The translations under genes and the position numbers were made by a program. Below the pieces are notes generated by a model that saw only the letters and a program-made list of their open reading frames with translations, was not told the DNA's origin and made no database searches. DNA of 64,000 nt from positions 1,488,001 to 1,552,000 of the forward strand of contig CBDFIW010000003.1 in assembly GCA_965248255.1 (NCBI GenBank), in the 5' to 3' direction. The stretch is from JAKZVK01 sp965248255 (GTDB taxonomy: Bacteria; Acidobacteriota; Terriglobia; Bryobacterales; UBA6623). How positions within the stretch are numbered: position 1 is the stretch's first letter; each line of letters opens with the position of its first letter. This document shows positions 42,871 through 51,441 of the stretch, piece by piece.

Positions 42871-43759
42871 CCGCTGGATTGTTTTGGTTGCTCTGTCATA
42901 CGGCCTGGGACAGGCGGAGCCCCTCACGATCGTGAGGTTGAGGGGGTCGAACGATGATTTCTCTATCCGCTTCGAGAGCCGCCTCGAACCGTCGGGCATG
43001 CCTTCGCAAACACGCGGGATAGGCGGCGGCGTGAAGGTGTCGGACAACCTGTTTCACCGATTCCTGATGGACGGCTCCCAGAAGAAGTACTTCGGGTACG
43101 ACATCGACGTCGAAGCGCTCGAAGGGGAGAAGGCCTACGTTGTGAGCATTCTGCCCCTCTCCCTCGGGCCGGAGCGCATGCGGTTCGAGAACCCGGAGTC
43201 GTGGAGTGCTCTCTCACTGCCCCGCTATCCTCCGCCGCAGAGGGTCGGCTGGGGTGACACGATCGCTTTCGACCTTCTGATCAATCCCGAGACAGGTCAG
43301 AAGATCGTCGAATATCTCGCGATCGGCGACGACCCACAGCGCCGGATCGCCGCCCGCGGACCGGCCAGCGACTTCACGGTTGAAGATGCCGAGTTGAGCC
43401 TCAACCGGCCGAGGCTTACGGTGAACGGCAAGCCCCTGGAAGCCACGGCGAAATGGAGCCAGTCTGTCACCGGTCGCGTTGGGTGGATCTACCTACGACC
43501 CCAGGGCCGGTTCTTGTTTTCACTCCTGCCACGCGGGGAGCTGGGGTTCCGCGGGGCGGGAGAGATCCGCGGCAGCACCTTGGCGTTTGATTGGGGCGCT
43601 GACTCCTACAAACTCAATTGTTGGGGCAGGATCGCGCCGGGTTCGGGAGCCTACCATCTCTATGTCTTCCACGATCCTGGCTACCGCCCTCGCGGACCCG
43701 ACGCGGAAGCGGAGTTCCTCATGGGCGCCGCCGACCGTGCTGAGTCTCTGCTGCCCTAA
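42857..43759 (+). CDS. Secreted protein of unknown function in the sigma operon
   Basis: 300 residues from ATG 42857, with AGGAG 5 nt upstream; the frame is open 13 codons earlier but that part overlaps the membrane protein. Signal peptide (MKTTSRWIVLVALSYGLGQA). Mature part is beta-rich: DDFSIRFESRLEPSGMPSQT, FHRFLMDGSQKKYFGYDIDV, LTVNGKPLEATAKWSQSVTG RVGWIYLRPQGRFLFSLLP, FHDPGYRPRGPDAEAEF. Cys is nearly absent. No family recognised. Third gene of the ECF operon, therefore a likely sensor partner or output of it. Confidence 0.7.
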   Translation: MKTTSRWIVLVALSYGLGQAEPLTIVRLRGSNDDFSIRFESRLEPSGMPSQTRGIGGGVKVSDNLFHRFLMDGSQKKYFGYDIDVEALEGEKAYVVSILPLSLGPERMRFENPESWSALSLPRYPPPQRVGWGDTIAFDLLINPETGQKIVEYLAIGDDPQRRIAARGPASDFTVEDAELSLNRPRLTVNGKPLEATAKWSQSVTGRVGWIYLRPQGRFLFSLLPRGELGFRGAGEIRGSTLAFDWGADSYKLNCWGRIAPGSGAYHLYVFHDPGYRPRGPDAEAEFLMGAADRAESLLP

Positions 43760-43910
43760 GAAGACAGACGGTCGCCGGGAATCGAACGCCCGGCGCGGCA
43801 CTTCACCCGTCACGCCGGAGTTTGCACGTCTTGTCTCGGAAGCCAGGGAGGATCGGCGGGGCGGGCGGTGACGGTCAGGATGTTCCTCTTCAGGTCGACC
43901 TCGAGACTGC

Positions 43911-44147
43911 TTAGACCTTCTTGCCATCCTTGCGCATGTTGGCGAGGACGCTTTCGATGCCGCGCTTGTTGATGATCTTGATTGCCTTCGCGCTCACGCG
44001 CAGCTTGACCCAGCGTTTCTCGCTGGGGATCCAGAAGCGCTTGTCATGCAGGTTGGGTTCGAACCGGCGACGGGTCTTGTTGTTGGCGTGAGAAACATTG
44101 TTGCCCGACATGGGTTTCTTGCCGGTAACCACACAGACTTTCGCCAT
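43911..44147 (-). CDS. rpmB: 50S ribosomal protein L28
   Basis: 78 residues, the usual length. MAKVCVVTGKKPMSGNNVSH ANNKTRRRFEPN and KRWVKLRVSAKAIKIINKRG are characteristic of L28, a large-subunit protein. AGGAG lies upstream of ATG 44145-44147. The zinc-type CxxC variant is absent (single Cys). Stands alone; rpmG is not adjacent. Confidence 0.97.
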   Translation of the reverse strand: MAKVCVVTGKKPMSGNNVSHANNKTRRRFEPNLHDKRFWIPSEKRWVKLRVSAKAIKIINKRGIESVLANMRKDGKKV

Positions 44148-44567
44148 CGATCAATCTCCTGACACCCAGTTTTCCGCTGACGCGACCGCGAATGGGGAGA
44201 TCGGCCGGTCGATCCAGCTGAAGCCTTGATTGAAATTATGGTAACACGGTCGTGTTCTTCGGTCATTTTGATCCAGAGAGCGTCGAGACTGCTCGAGCGG
44301 TTGAAAGCGGAAACCACCAAGGTGGGTGAGACGAAGCCGCGCGTCTCTGCGATCCATGCGCTTCGAGCTGGGGGTCGGCTCCCGGCTAGGTGTAATCGGG
44401 GGAATTGCTCGGCCCGATGTTACAATCGGCTCGATGAAGGCCTCTCGCCGCTGGGAATGGCTGGTGTCCGGGGGTGCAGAGGGGCCTTTGTCGTTTGACG
44501 CCTTGCGTCGGCCCAATCCCGCGGCAGGTTTGTTTGCATACGTCGCCTGCCGGTGTTTGGATTGGCC
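44148..44567. other. Divergent promoter region between rpmB and the HutI-like gene
   Basis: About 420 bases. Several short plus-strand frames exist (for example 44326-44571), none with a ribosome site or recognisable product. Both flanking genes must be transcribed from here. No tRNA, riboswitch or terminator recognised. Confidence 0.4.
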
Positions 44568-45878
44568 ATGATCTTCATTCGCGGTGCCCGGCAGTTGCTG
44601 ACACTGCAGGGCCCGCCGATACGTCGGGGCCACCAACTCCGCGATCTCAACATCATTCCGGATGGCAGCGTACTGATCGAGGGTGAGACCATTCGCGAGG
44701 TGGGCACAACCCGCCGCCTCGAGAATCTGCGAGTCGCCCGCGATGCCGAAGTCATCGAGGCGGCCGGCAAGGTGGTGCTTCCGAGCTTTGTCGACTTCCA
44801 TACGCAGATCGTCTTTGCTTCGACGCAGCTCGACCGGCCAGCCACGGCCCGTACCGAGGGGTTGCAGTTAGGTCCACTAGCGCACCACCCGGGTGTTCGC
44901 CTACTCCGCAAGCTGTCGCCGAAAGCCCTGCAAATCAGGGCACGGCGTTGGGTCGAGCGCTTTGCCGCTCATGGCACGACAACGCTGGAGGTGCGATCCG
45001 AGCAAGGGCTCGACTTGGGCTCCGAACAGAAAGCGCTTCAGATCGCGCGGTCGCTCCACGATGCGCCGCTAGCGGTGGCGACGACCTTTGCCCCGGGAAC
45101 ACCCGAGGACGAACGGTTGCTGAAGCACCCCGAGGTCGCGGTCGAGCAGATCGGCGAGGCGATCCTGCCTAAGCTGGTGGTGGGTCGGTTGGCTCAGTGC
45201 TGTGATGTTGATTGCGACCCTAGGGTGTTCGGCACCGCGGGAAGCCGCCGAATCCTTCGGGCCGCGAAGGCGTGCGGGTTGCAGGTAAGAGTCGGAGCTG
45301 ACCGGCGGCAAAGCGACCACGGAGTCAAACTGGCGCTCGAGGCGGGTGCCCTCAGCGCCGACCACCTCCTTTTCACGAAGGAGGACGCGATCGACCGCCT
45401 CGCCGGCAGCTCGACCCTCGCCGGGCTACTTCCTGGCGTCTCCTACCATCACGGGATTCGATACGCCCCGGCGCGACAGCTCATCGACCGTGGGGCGGCG
45501 GTCGCGCTCGCCACGGGCTTCAGCCCTGCCGGCAGTCCGACCGTGAGTATGCCCATGGTGTTGTCGCTCGCCTGCTCCCAGATGAGCCTGTACCCTGCAG
45601 AAGCTGTCAGCGCCGCTACCGTCAACGGGGCCGCGGCCATGGGACTTTCGGAACGGCTGGGCTCGCTCGAGCCCGGCAAGCAGGCGGACATCGCGATCTT
45701 CGATGTCCCCGACTATCGGGAGATACCGTACTATTTCGGCTTTAACCTCTGCGTGATGACGATCCGGAAGGGGCTGGTGATCTACAGTGCACCGGGTTTC
45801 GGATACGGGTTTCCTGCGGCTAGGCCGATGGGTCGAGAGCCGGCCACCGCCGGTCGGCTTGGCAGACGACGCGGCTAG
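44568..45878 (+). CDS. Imidazolonepropionase-like protein lacking metal ligands
   Basis: 436 residues from ATG 44568, which aligns with the usual HutI start (MIFIRGARQLLTLQG). The HutI scaffold is clear: LRDLNIIPDGSVLIEGETIREVG, AGKVVLPSFVDFHTQIVFAS, CDVDCDPRVF, LGALSADHL-type EAGALSADHLLFTKED, SPTVSMPMVLSLACSQMSLY, GSLEPGKQADIAIFDVPDYR EIPYYFG. But the catalytic residues known for HutI are replaced: the H-T-H pair is H78-T-Q80, the HAD motif is GAD (Gly243), the ATDFNPG motif is ATGFSPAG (Gly317), the GAH loop is APG, and SGYGLD is SEQGLD. It should not hydrolyse imidazolonepropionate. Followed by ftcD. Confidence 0.85.
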   Translation: MIFIRGARQLLTLQGPPIRRGHQLRDLNIIPDGSVLIEGETIREVGTTRRLENLRVARDAEVIEAAGKVVLPSFVDFHTQIVFASTQLDRPATARTEGLQLGPLAHHPGVRLLRKLSPKALQIRARRWVERFAAHGTTTLEVRSEQGLDLGSEQKALQIARSLHDAPLAVATTFAPGTPEDERLLKHPEVAVEQIGEAILPKLVVGRLAQCCDVDCDPRVFGTAGSRRILRAAKACGLQVRVGADRRQSDHGVKLALEAGALSADHLLFTKEDAIDRLAGSSTLAGLLPGVSYHHGIRYAPARQLIDRGAAVALATGFSPAGSPTVSMPMVLSLACSQMSLYPAEAVSAATVNGAAAMGLSERLGSLEPGKQADIAIFDVPDYREIPYYFGFNLCVMTIRKGLVIYSAPGFGYGFPAARPMGREPATAGRLGRRRG

Positions 45879-45906
45879 CAGCCCGTGGCGAAACCGGGAG
45901 CGGAGA

Positions 45907-45957
45907 TGTAGGGGCACGGCATGCCGTGCCCGCCTGCCGCAACATGTAGGGGTATCG
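45907..45957. repeat. Palindromic intergenic repeat
   Basis: GTAGGGGCACGGCATGCCGT G followed by CCCGCC, then a second TGTAGGGG 25 bases later. The central CGGCATGCCG is a perfect palindrome, and the 15-mer CGGCATGCCGTGCCC occurs again at 4373-4387 before purE. Probably a dispersed short repeat; no function visible. Confidence 0.5.
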
Positions 45958-46005
45958 AACGGGCGTGACAAGAATCCATACTCTCACCACGGACTGCTAG
46001 ACGAA

Positions 46006-46941
46006 ATGCCCAGTAACCACTGCATCGAGTGCGTACCAAACTTCTCCGAGGGTCGTGACCCCGCGGTGATCACACGGATCCAGAGCGCAATTGTCTCGGT
46101 CAGCGGGGTGCGGCTGTTGGACCAAAGCTCTGATGTCGATCACCACCGCTCGGTGTTCACCTTTGTAGGGCCACCCGACCCTGTCGCCGAGGGCGTCTTG
46201 CGCGCGGCCGAGGTCGCCGTCGACGCGATCGACCTTCGTGAGCATCGTGGTGTGCACCCGCGCATCGGTGCCTTGGACGTGGTTCCCTTCGTGCCTCTGG
46301 ATGGTTCTACGAAGCAGCAGTGCGTTGAGGTCGCCGTCCAGGTCGGGGACCGACTGTGGGACCGCCTCGGCGTTCCCGTATATCTCTATGGCGATGCGGC
46401 GCGAGTCGACGAGCGCCGCGGGTTGGAGAACGTCCGGCGGGGCCAGTTCGAAGCCCTGCGGGCCTGCCTGCCCGAGGACGTAGGCCGCCGCCCCGATATC
46501 GGAGGGCCGGCTCTGCATGAGACGGCCGGAGTCACGGCCGTGGGCGTGCGTCAGTTCCTGATCGCCTACAACGTGGTGCTCGACACAACCGACGTGGCCG
46601 TGGCGAAGGAGATCGCAAGGAGCATCCGCGAGTCATCCGGCGGACTGCCGGCGGTAAAGGCTCTCGGACTGGAACTGAAATCCCGGGGTCTGGTGCAAGT
46701 CTCCATGAACCTGACGGACTTTGACGTCACGCCGCCTCATGTAGCGTTTGAACACGTCCGGGAGGAAGCTCGGCGGTCGGGGGTTGAGGCGATAGAGAGT
46801 GAGATCGTTGGGCTGATTCCGCGGAAGGCGCTAGACCTGGCCGAGGGGCGTGACTTGCGGATTCGGTCCTTCCGCCCGGAGCAGATTCTAGAGAACCGTC
46901 TGGCGGAGGTGAGTCACGGAGATCCGGTTGGAGGAAGCTAA
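46006..46941 (+). CDS. ftcD: Glutamate formimidoyltransferase
   Basis: 311 residues from ATG 46006; the frame is open upstream but this Met matches the family start. ECVPNFSEGRDPAVI, DVDHHRSVFTFVGPP, and REHRGVHPRIGALDVVPFVP with the catalytic His region (His80 and His84), then QFLIAYNVVLDTTDVAVAKE IARSIR and LVQVSMNLTDFDVTPPHVAF E. Transfers the formimino group of formimino-glutamate to tetrahydrofolate at the end of histidine degradation. No cyclodeaminase domain is fused. The only other histidine-pathway gene nearby is the metal-less HutI-like gene. Confidence 0.93.
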   Translation: MPSNHCIECVPNFSEGRDPAVITRIQSAIVSVSGVRLLDQSSDVDHHRSVFTFVGPPDPVAEGVLRAAEVAVDAIDLREHRGVHPRIGALDVVPFVPLDGSTKQQCVEVAVQVGDRLWDRLGVPVYLYGDAARVDERRGLENVRRGQFEALRACLPEDVGRRPDIGGPALHETAGVTAVGVRQFLIAYNVVLDTTDVAVAKEIARSIRESSGGLPAVKALGLELKSRGLVQVSMNLTDFDVTPPHVAFEHVREEARRSGVEAIESEIVGLIPRKALDLAEGRDLRIRSFRPEQILENRLAEVSHGDPVGGS

Positions 46942-47132
46942 TGGAGTGTCGAGCAGGACCGTTGGTGCAAAGACGTGGGCCCGCAAGCTCACTCCGGCCG
47001 TTCTGCTTCTGGAAGAAGGAGGATGTTGCACAACAGGATCGTTGCGCGGCGGGACTGTAGTGCTTGTGGCTGTCAAAAAATAGTCGCTTGTCCTGGCTGG
47101 AACGTGCGCTTCGGCTTTATGAGCAAGAGCCG

Positions 47133-47152
47133 GGAGAGCGATGGGGCTCTCC
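47133..47152. other. Hairpin conserved between duplicated segments (copy A)
   Basis: GGAGAGC pairs with GCTCTCC, 6-nt loop GATGGG. In copy B (49797-49816) the stem is GGGGAGC / GCTCCCC: the third base pair changed from A-T to G-C on both sides. It lies past the 3' end of the secreted-protein gene; no T tract follows on either strand. Confidence 0.5.
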
Positions 47153-47259
47153 ACCGCTTGAATCGTGCGTCACTCGCTGGCGGCGCTGGGCCACGGCGGG
47201 GTTGTAGCGTTGCGTCGGGGCTGCTATTGCGCCCCGGTGGTCAATCCAAGGCTCCTATG

Positions 47260-47799
47260 TCACGGCAATCCCAATATGCGGAACGGGGCAGGCGCGTTAC
47301 AACCCTTCTGCGCAACCCTTCTGCCCTTAACGATCACATGCGTGGAAGTTGCTATGTCCACAACCCTTATGGTCTCGCCGGTAGCATCTTCCACGATCTC
47401 GACCGTGGGGGGGCATTCAGGTATAACGGTATTGTTACAGGTCGTTCGCAGTCGTAGGCGTATGTGGCGCCGCGTCGCCGGTACGTCAGGTCCCTCAAAC
47501 AGTGTCGTCCGGTGGCCTTGTCCCGGCTGCAAGGTCCCTTCATGGCTACGTTGTACGACCCCAGTCAAAGCATCGCTCAGCTTAAGGTCGACCTTTGCAA
47601 CGGATTCACGACAAGGGTTGTGCAAGACCACGTCCGCCGACTGAGGAGGGGCAACAGAGAAGGCGGCAACAAATTCAATGGCGCTAACGTTGCTGCCGGT
47701 ATCGGGGTCCTGACCAAATCCAGAGCTCGCCATGAAAAGCGTCAGCGTTAAGACGACGATGAGGCCTAGCTGTGCTGTTCGCAATGATGTTCGTCTCAT
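47260..47799 (-). CDS. Small secreted protein of unknown function (paralogue A)
   Basis: 179 residues from ATG 47797-47799 with AGGAGGGG about 8 nt upstream. Signal peptide (LRTAQLGLIVVLTLTLFMAS). Mature part beta-rich: AIEFVAAFSVAPPQSADVVL HNPC, KVDLKLSDALTGVVQRSHEG TLQPGQG, ATRRHIRLRLRTTCNN and a proline/cysteine segment (PECPPTVEIVEDATGETI). Four Cys could form two disulfides. No family recognised. A second copy 2.7 kb away (49928-51530) is broken by IS630. Confidence 0.75.
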   Translation of the reverse strand: MRRTSLRTAQLGLIVVLTLTLFMASSGFGQDPDTGSNVSAIEFVAAFSVAPPQSADVVLHNPCRESVAKVDLKLSDALTGVVQRSHEGTLQPGQGHRTTLFEGPDVPATRRHIRLRLRTTCNNTVIPECPPTVEIVEDATGETIRVVDIATSTHVIVKGRRVAQKGCNAPAPFRILGLP

Positions 47800-47935
47800 A
47801 GTCTTACCCCTCCTAATGGTTTGATGTCGCGGGTACGTTTTTGCCAAGATTTCCATCGTGGGTATCGTAGTACGGATCGGATATCGGATAGCCGTCTCCC
47901 AGCTGCGATGCAATGGTTTTCGCACTGCGGGGCAG

Positions 47936-48093
47936 CCGGGGCGGGGAGTTGCCGAGAGGCAAGGTCAGAGCGGTGTCAGCAGAGTGGCCGCTGGCGTTGC
48001 CGAAACGCCTTGACCGGACCCGATCTGAAGGCCGGACCGGCGAAGAAAGCAGGATCGAACGTGAAAGCAGTGCGAAAAAGCAGTGCGAAAACG
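47936..48093. other. Spacer with tandem 13-bp repeats before the IS1202-like element
   Basis: No gene. The end holds two tandem copies of AGCAGTGCGAAAA, the second of which (48079-48093) continues into the 15-bp target duplication of the following IS. Confidence 0.5.
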
Positions 48094-49682
48094 TGTTGAA
48101 GCCCAATGATAATGTCCCCTTGAGCGCCCAATAGAAATGTCCCCTAATCTGGACCTCTGCGAGGAGGTGAAAGATTGGGAAGGACATGGATGAGTGCCAA
48201 GGAGTTGAGGCGCGGCGAAGTGCTGAGCCGAGTGAAACGAGGGGAACTGAAGTTGACCGAAGCCACCGCACTGCTGGAGGTCAGCTACCGCCAAGCGAAG
48301 CGGCTCAACAAGCGTTACCGAGCAGGCGGGGTCAAGGCTTTGGTGCACGGTAACGTCGGCCGCGCTTCGAACCGAGCCGATGACAAGCGCCGCGAGCAGG
48401 TTCTCGAGTTGGTGCACGCAAACTATGCGGGCGAGGGGCACGAGCGCTGCGGGCCGACGCTGGCGTCGGAACATCTGGCAGCCGATCAGGGCCTGGAAGT
48501 GCCGCGCGAAACGCTGCGGCGCTGGATGCTCGCGGCGGGCCTGTGGAGCCGGAGTCGCAAGCGCCCACCGCATCGCAGCCGGCGGCAACGCAAAGCGCAC
48601 TTCGGCGAGCTGATTCAACTCGACGGTTCGCACCACCACTGGCTGGAAGGACGCGGCCCGAAAGCCTGTTTGATGAACTTTGTCGATGACGCGACCGGTC
48701 TTGCACTGTGCCGCTTCTCGGGCCAGGAAACGACCTGGGCCGCGGCCGATCTGCTCCAAGCCTGGGTGCGCCAACACGGCGTTCCCAAGGCGTTGTACTG
48801 CGACTGGAAAAACGTCTACCAGCGCCAGCCGACGTCGCGGGAAGCACTGGAAGGCATCAAGCCCGAGACGCAGTTCGGGCGCATGTGCGCGAAGCTTGGC
48901 ATTGGCATCATTGCCGCATCGTCGCCGCAAGCCAAGGGACGTGTCGAACGCCATCACGGCACGCACCAGGACCGCCTGATCAAGAAGATGCGGCTGCGGG
49001 GCATCGTTGATTACGAGGCGGCGAACCGTTACCTCGGCGAGGAGTACTTAGCCGAGCACAACGAGCGCTTCTGCTGCGAGCCGGCGGCGGGAGCGGACTT
49101 TCACCAGGCGCTACCCCGCGGCACCGAGCTGCGAGGCGTGTTCTGCTTCGAATACGAACGGGTGGTGAGCAACGACCAGGTGGTGCGTTTCGAGAATCGT
49201 TGTTTGCAGTTGAAGCCGAAACGCAATCAGGGCGTGGGGGCGGGTGCACGGGTGACGGTCCAACAGGGGCGCGATGAGAGCTTGCAGGTGAGGTTTGAGG
49301 GGCACGAGATCGAGCACGAAGTGATCGCCACGCCGACGCCACGGCTGCGGACGAAGCCGGCACCGCAGGGGAACGTGGTGGCCAGACGCAAGCCGGCGGC
49401 GAACCATCCCTGGCGGCGACCTGTGCTGCGGAAAACACGAGCTGCGAATTCATAAGAGGGCTGCGGAAATGCCGGGTCGGATGGAAAGCGTGGAAAACCT
49501 TGTGGCGGCAGCCGTGCCGGGCTCGAGGAACCGTGGATGGTTTTCCACCCTTCCCACCGCCCCTTGGAAATCGCTGCGCGATTCCCACAGTTCCACAGCC
49601 CCGACGATGACGATTCTCTCCTATCACCAAGGGGACACTTCTACTGGGCTACCGAAGGGGACATTTCTATTGGGCCTTGACA
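48094..49682 (+). mobile_element. ISNCY/IS1202-like element with doubled end motifs
   Basis: 1589 bp. Inverted ends of 28 bp, 22 matching: TGTTGAAGCCCAATGATAAT... from 48094, and TGTCAAGGCCCAATAGAAAT... on the minus strand from 49682. Each end has a second, inner copy of the same CCCAAT..AATGTCCCCT-type motif (48126-48145; 49630-49649). Direct repeats AGCAGTGCGAAAACG (48079-48093 and 49683-49697) flank it exactly, a 15-bp target duplication. One intact transposase. Confidence 0.85.
48190..49455 (+). CDS. ISNCY/IS1202-family DDE transposase
   Basis: 421 residues from ATG 48190 (MSAKELRRGEVLSRV, the usual start of the family); a TTG five codons upstream is possible. N-terminal HTH (KLTEATALLEVSYRQAKRLN KRYRAGG) and a second HTH region (VPRETLRRWMLAAGL). 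DDE core: Asp in LIQLDGSHHHWLEGRG, Asp in KALYCDWKNVYQ, Glu in GRVERHHGTHQDRLIKK. C-terminal beta barrel-like tail (GVFCFEYERVVSNDQVVRFE). Complete; the element may be active. Confidence 0.92.
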   Translation: MSAKELRRGEVLSRVKRGELKLTEATALLEVSYRQAKRLNKRYRAGGVKALVHGNVGRASNRADDKRREQVLELVHANYAGEGHERCGPTLASEHLAADQGLEVPRETLRRWMLAAGLWSRSRKRPPHRSRRQRKAHFGELIQLDGSHHHWLEGRGPKACLMNFVDDATGLALCRFSGQETTWAAADLLQAWVRQHGVPKALYCDWKNVYQRQPTSREALEGIKPETQFGRMCAKLGIGIIAASSPQAKGRVERHHGTHQDRLIKKMRLRGIVDYEAANRYLGEEYLAEHNERFCCEPAAGADFHQALPRGTELRGVFCFEYERVVSNDQVVRFENRCLQLKPKRNQGVGAGARVTVQQGRDESLQVRFEGHEIEHEVIATPTPRLRTKPAPQGNVVARRKPAANHPWRRPVLRKTRAANS

Positions 49683-49796
49683 AGCAGTGCGAAAACGTTG
49701 CAGCGCAGCCGTGGCTCGGCTATACTGTCCGCGCCGGGATGGCCAAAACGGTAATCCTCGCTGGAACGTGCGCTTCGGCTTTATGAGCAAGAGTCG

Positions 49797-49816
49797 GGGG
49801 AGCGATGGGGCTCCCC
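49797..49816. other. Hairpin conserved between duplicated segments (copy B)
   Basis: GGGGAGC pairs with GCTCCCC, loop GATGGG. Compensatory change relative to copy A (47133-47152). Confidence 0.5.
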
Positions 49817-50425
49817 ACCGCTTGAATCGTGCGTCACTCGCTGGCGGCGCTGGGCCACGGCGGGGTTGTAGAGTCGCGTCGCGGCTGTTCATGCGCCCGG
49901 CTGTCGACCGAAATTCCCTCATTCTTCCTACCCCGCCTTACAGGGGAACCACCATCCCCGGACTATCACCTTCGGGTCGGTCCCCACCGCATTTATCACG
50001 AATCTGGTCTCGCCAGTCGCTTCGTCGACAATCTCGACCGTGGGTGGGGCGCATTCTGGTCTAAGCTGCCCTTGACAGGTCGTTCGAAGTCGAAGGCGTA
50101 TGTGGCGCCGTGTCGCCGGGTCGTCGGGTCCTTCTAGAGTCATCAGGTGTCCTTGTCCCGGCAACAAGGTCCCTTCATGGCTACGTTGTACGACTCCAGT
50201 CAAAGCATCGCTCAGCTTAAGCTCGACCTTTGCCACGGATTCACGACAAGGGTTGTGCACCACCACGTCCGCCGACTGGGTCCCGGCAACAGAGAAGGCG
50301 GCAATAAATTCCATGGTGCTAACGTTGCTGCTGGTATCGGGGTCCTGACCAAATGCAGATCTCGCCATGAAAAGCGTCAGCGTCAAGACGACGATGAGGC
50401 CTATTGACTCCCGCATAATATAGAG

Positions 50426-50917
50426 TCAGTCAAAACAAAGAGAAGACTGTTTCCAGAAGGCCGTGATCAAACGCGGTTTGCGGTACATGCGGCGGAGTGC
50501 CTTGCGGGCCCGCTCGTTCAGCTCGCCGTAGTCTTTCGGACAGACGTTCGGCAACTCGTGCTGCTTCCAGTAAGCCCAGATGTATTCCACCGGATTCAAC
50601 TCCGGCGCATAGGGTGGCAAGTACTCGGTTGCGATGTGGCCTTCGGAGAGTTCGATGAACTCTTGCACCAGGCGGCTACGGTGCGCCGGCAGCCGATCCC
50701 AGACGATCAGCAGCGGGCGATCGATATGACGTACCAACGCCTTGAGAAAGTCGGTCACTTGCTCTTTGCCGATCGCACCGGGATAGAGCCGGAAGTAGAA
50801 GTTACGCAGCGTCAGCCCCGCCGAGACGGAAAGCTTCTCCCAGTTGAAGTTAAACTGCAGCACCGGTGTTTGGCCACGTGGCGCCCAGGTGCGGCAGCGA
50901 TGCGGCTTCTGACTCAA
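50426..50917 (-). CDS. IS630 transposase catalytic part (copy 3)
   Basis: Catalytic half in the -1 frame; the full DDE enzyme, with the first Asp in VFIDESGL, arises only by frameshifting from the preceding part. Confidence 0.88.
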   Translation of the reverse strand: MSQKPHRCRTWAPRGQTPVLQFNFNWEKLSVSAGLTLRNFYFRLYPGAIGKEQVTDFLKALVRHIDRPLLIVWDRLPAHRSRLVQEFIELSEGHIATEYLPPYAPELNPVEYIWAYWKQHELPNVCPKDYGELNERARKALRRMYRKPRLITAFWKQSSLCFD

Positions 50918-51441
50918 TCCGCTTTCGTCGATGAAGACGAGCGTACGGCCTTCGTTTTGGGCTTTTTTTTAATGCGCTTCCAGGTCTTGCGCTTCCAGGT
51001 GCGGATCCGCTCTTCGTTGCGCTCGCGCGCCTTTCCGGCCGGGCGTTGCGGGCTCCAGTCGAGCGCTCGCAGGATCTTCCAGACGTGGCCTGCGTGGTAT
51101 GCGACCCCGAACTCGTCTCCGGTCAGCCGAGCCACCCGCGGACAGCTCCACAGGGGCGTTGGGAAGCCGTGGGCTTCCGGGCCTTCCAGCAGCAGCGACG
51201 TCAGGCGTTCGCGTTGTGCGGCATCGAGGAGCGGCTTGCGTCCGGCGCGCCCGGCCTGGCGGAGTCCGGCCGCACCCTGCTCGCGGTATTGCCGCCGCCA
51301 CTCACTGACGGTTTGGCGAGCGACGTTCAGCCGTCTCGCCGTCTCGGACTGATTGTGGCCTTGGTGGAGCAGCCGCATCGCTTCGAAACGGCGCTTCTCC
51401 AGCGCCTTGAAATCCCGCTTCACACCTTTGGGGTTGCCCAT
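50914..51441 (-). CDS. IS630 transposase N-terminal part (copy 3)
   Basis: DNA-binding half from ATG 51439-51441, ending after the A-AAA-AAG heptamer in the zero frame. Same as copy 2 except Ala to Val in the second half of the HTH region. Confidence 0.88.
   Translation of the reverse strand: MGNPKGVKRDFKALEKRRFEAMRLLHQGHNQSETARRLNVARQTVSEWRRQYREQGAAGLRQAGRAGRKPLLDAAQRERLTSLLLEGPEAHGFPTPLWSCPRVARLTGDEFGVAYHAGHVWKILRALDWSPQRPAGKARERNEERIRTWKRKTWKRIKKKPKTKAVRSSSSTKAD

Larger units (their letters stand above)
47087..47935. repeat. Segmental duplication, copy A
   Basis: About 850 bp, roughly 85-90% identical by eye to 49759-51658 once IS630 copy 3 is removed from the latter. It contains one gene for a small secreted protein and its flanks, from GGCTGGAACGTGCGCTTCGG at one side to TGCAATGGTTTTCGCACTGC at the other. 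Confidence 0.85.

Noticed and set aside
43775..43820. tRNA T-loop-like sequence on the minus strand (GTTCGATTC between G/C-rich arms)
   Set aside because: The five-base T stem does not pair fully and no acceptor stem, anticodon arm or CCA is found at the right distances.
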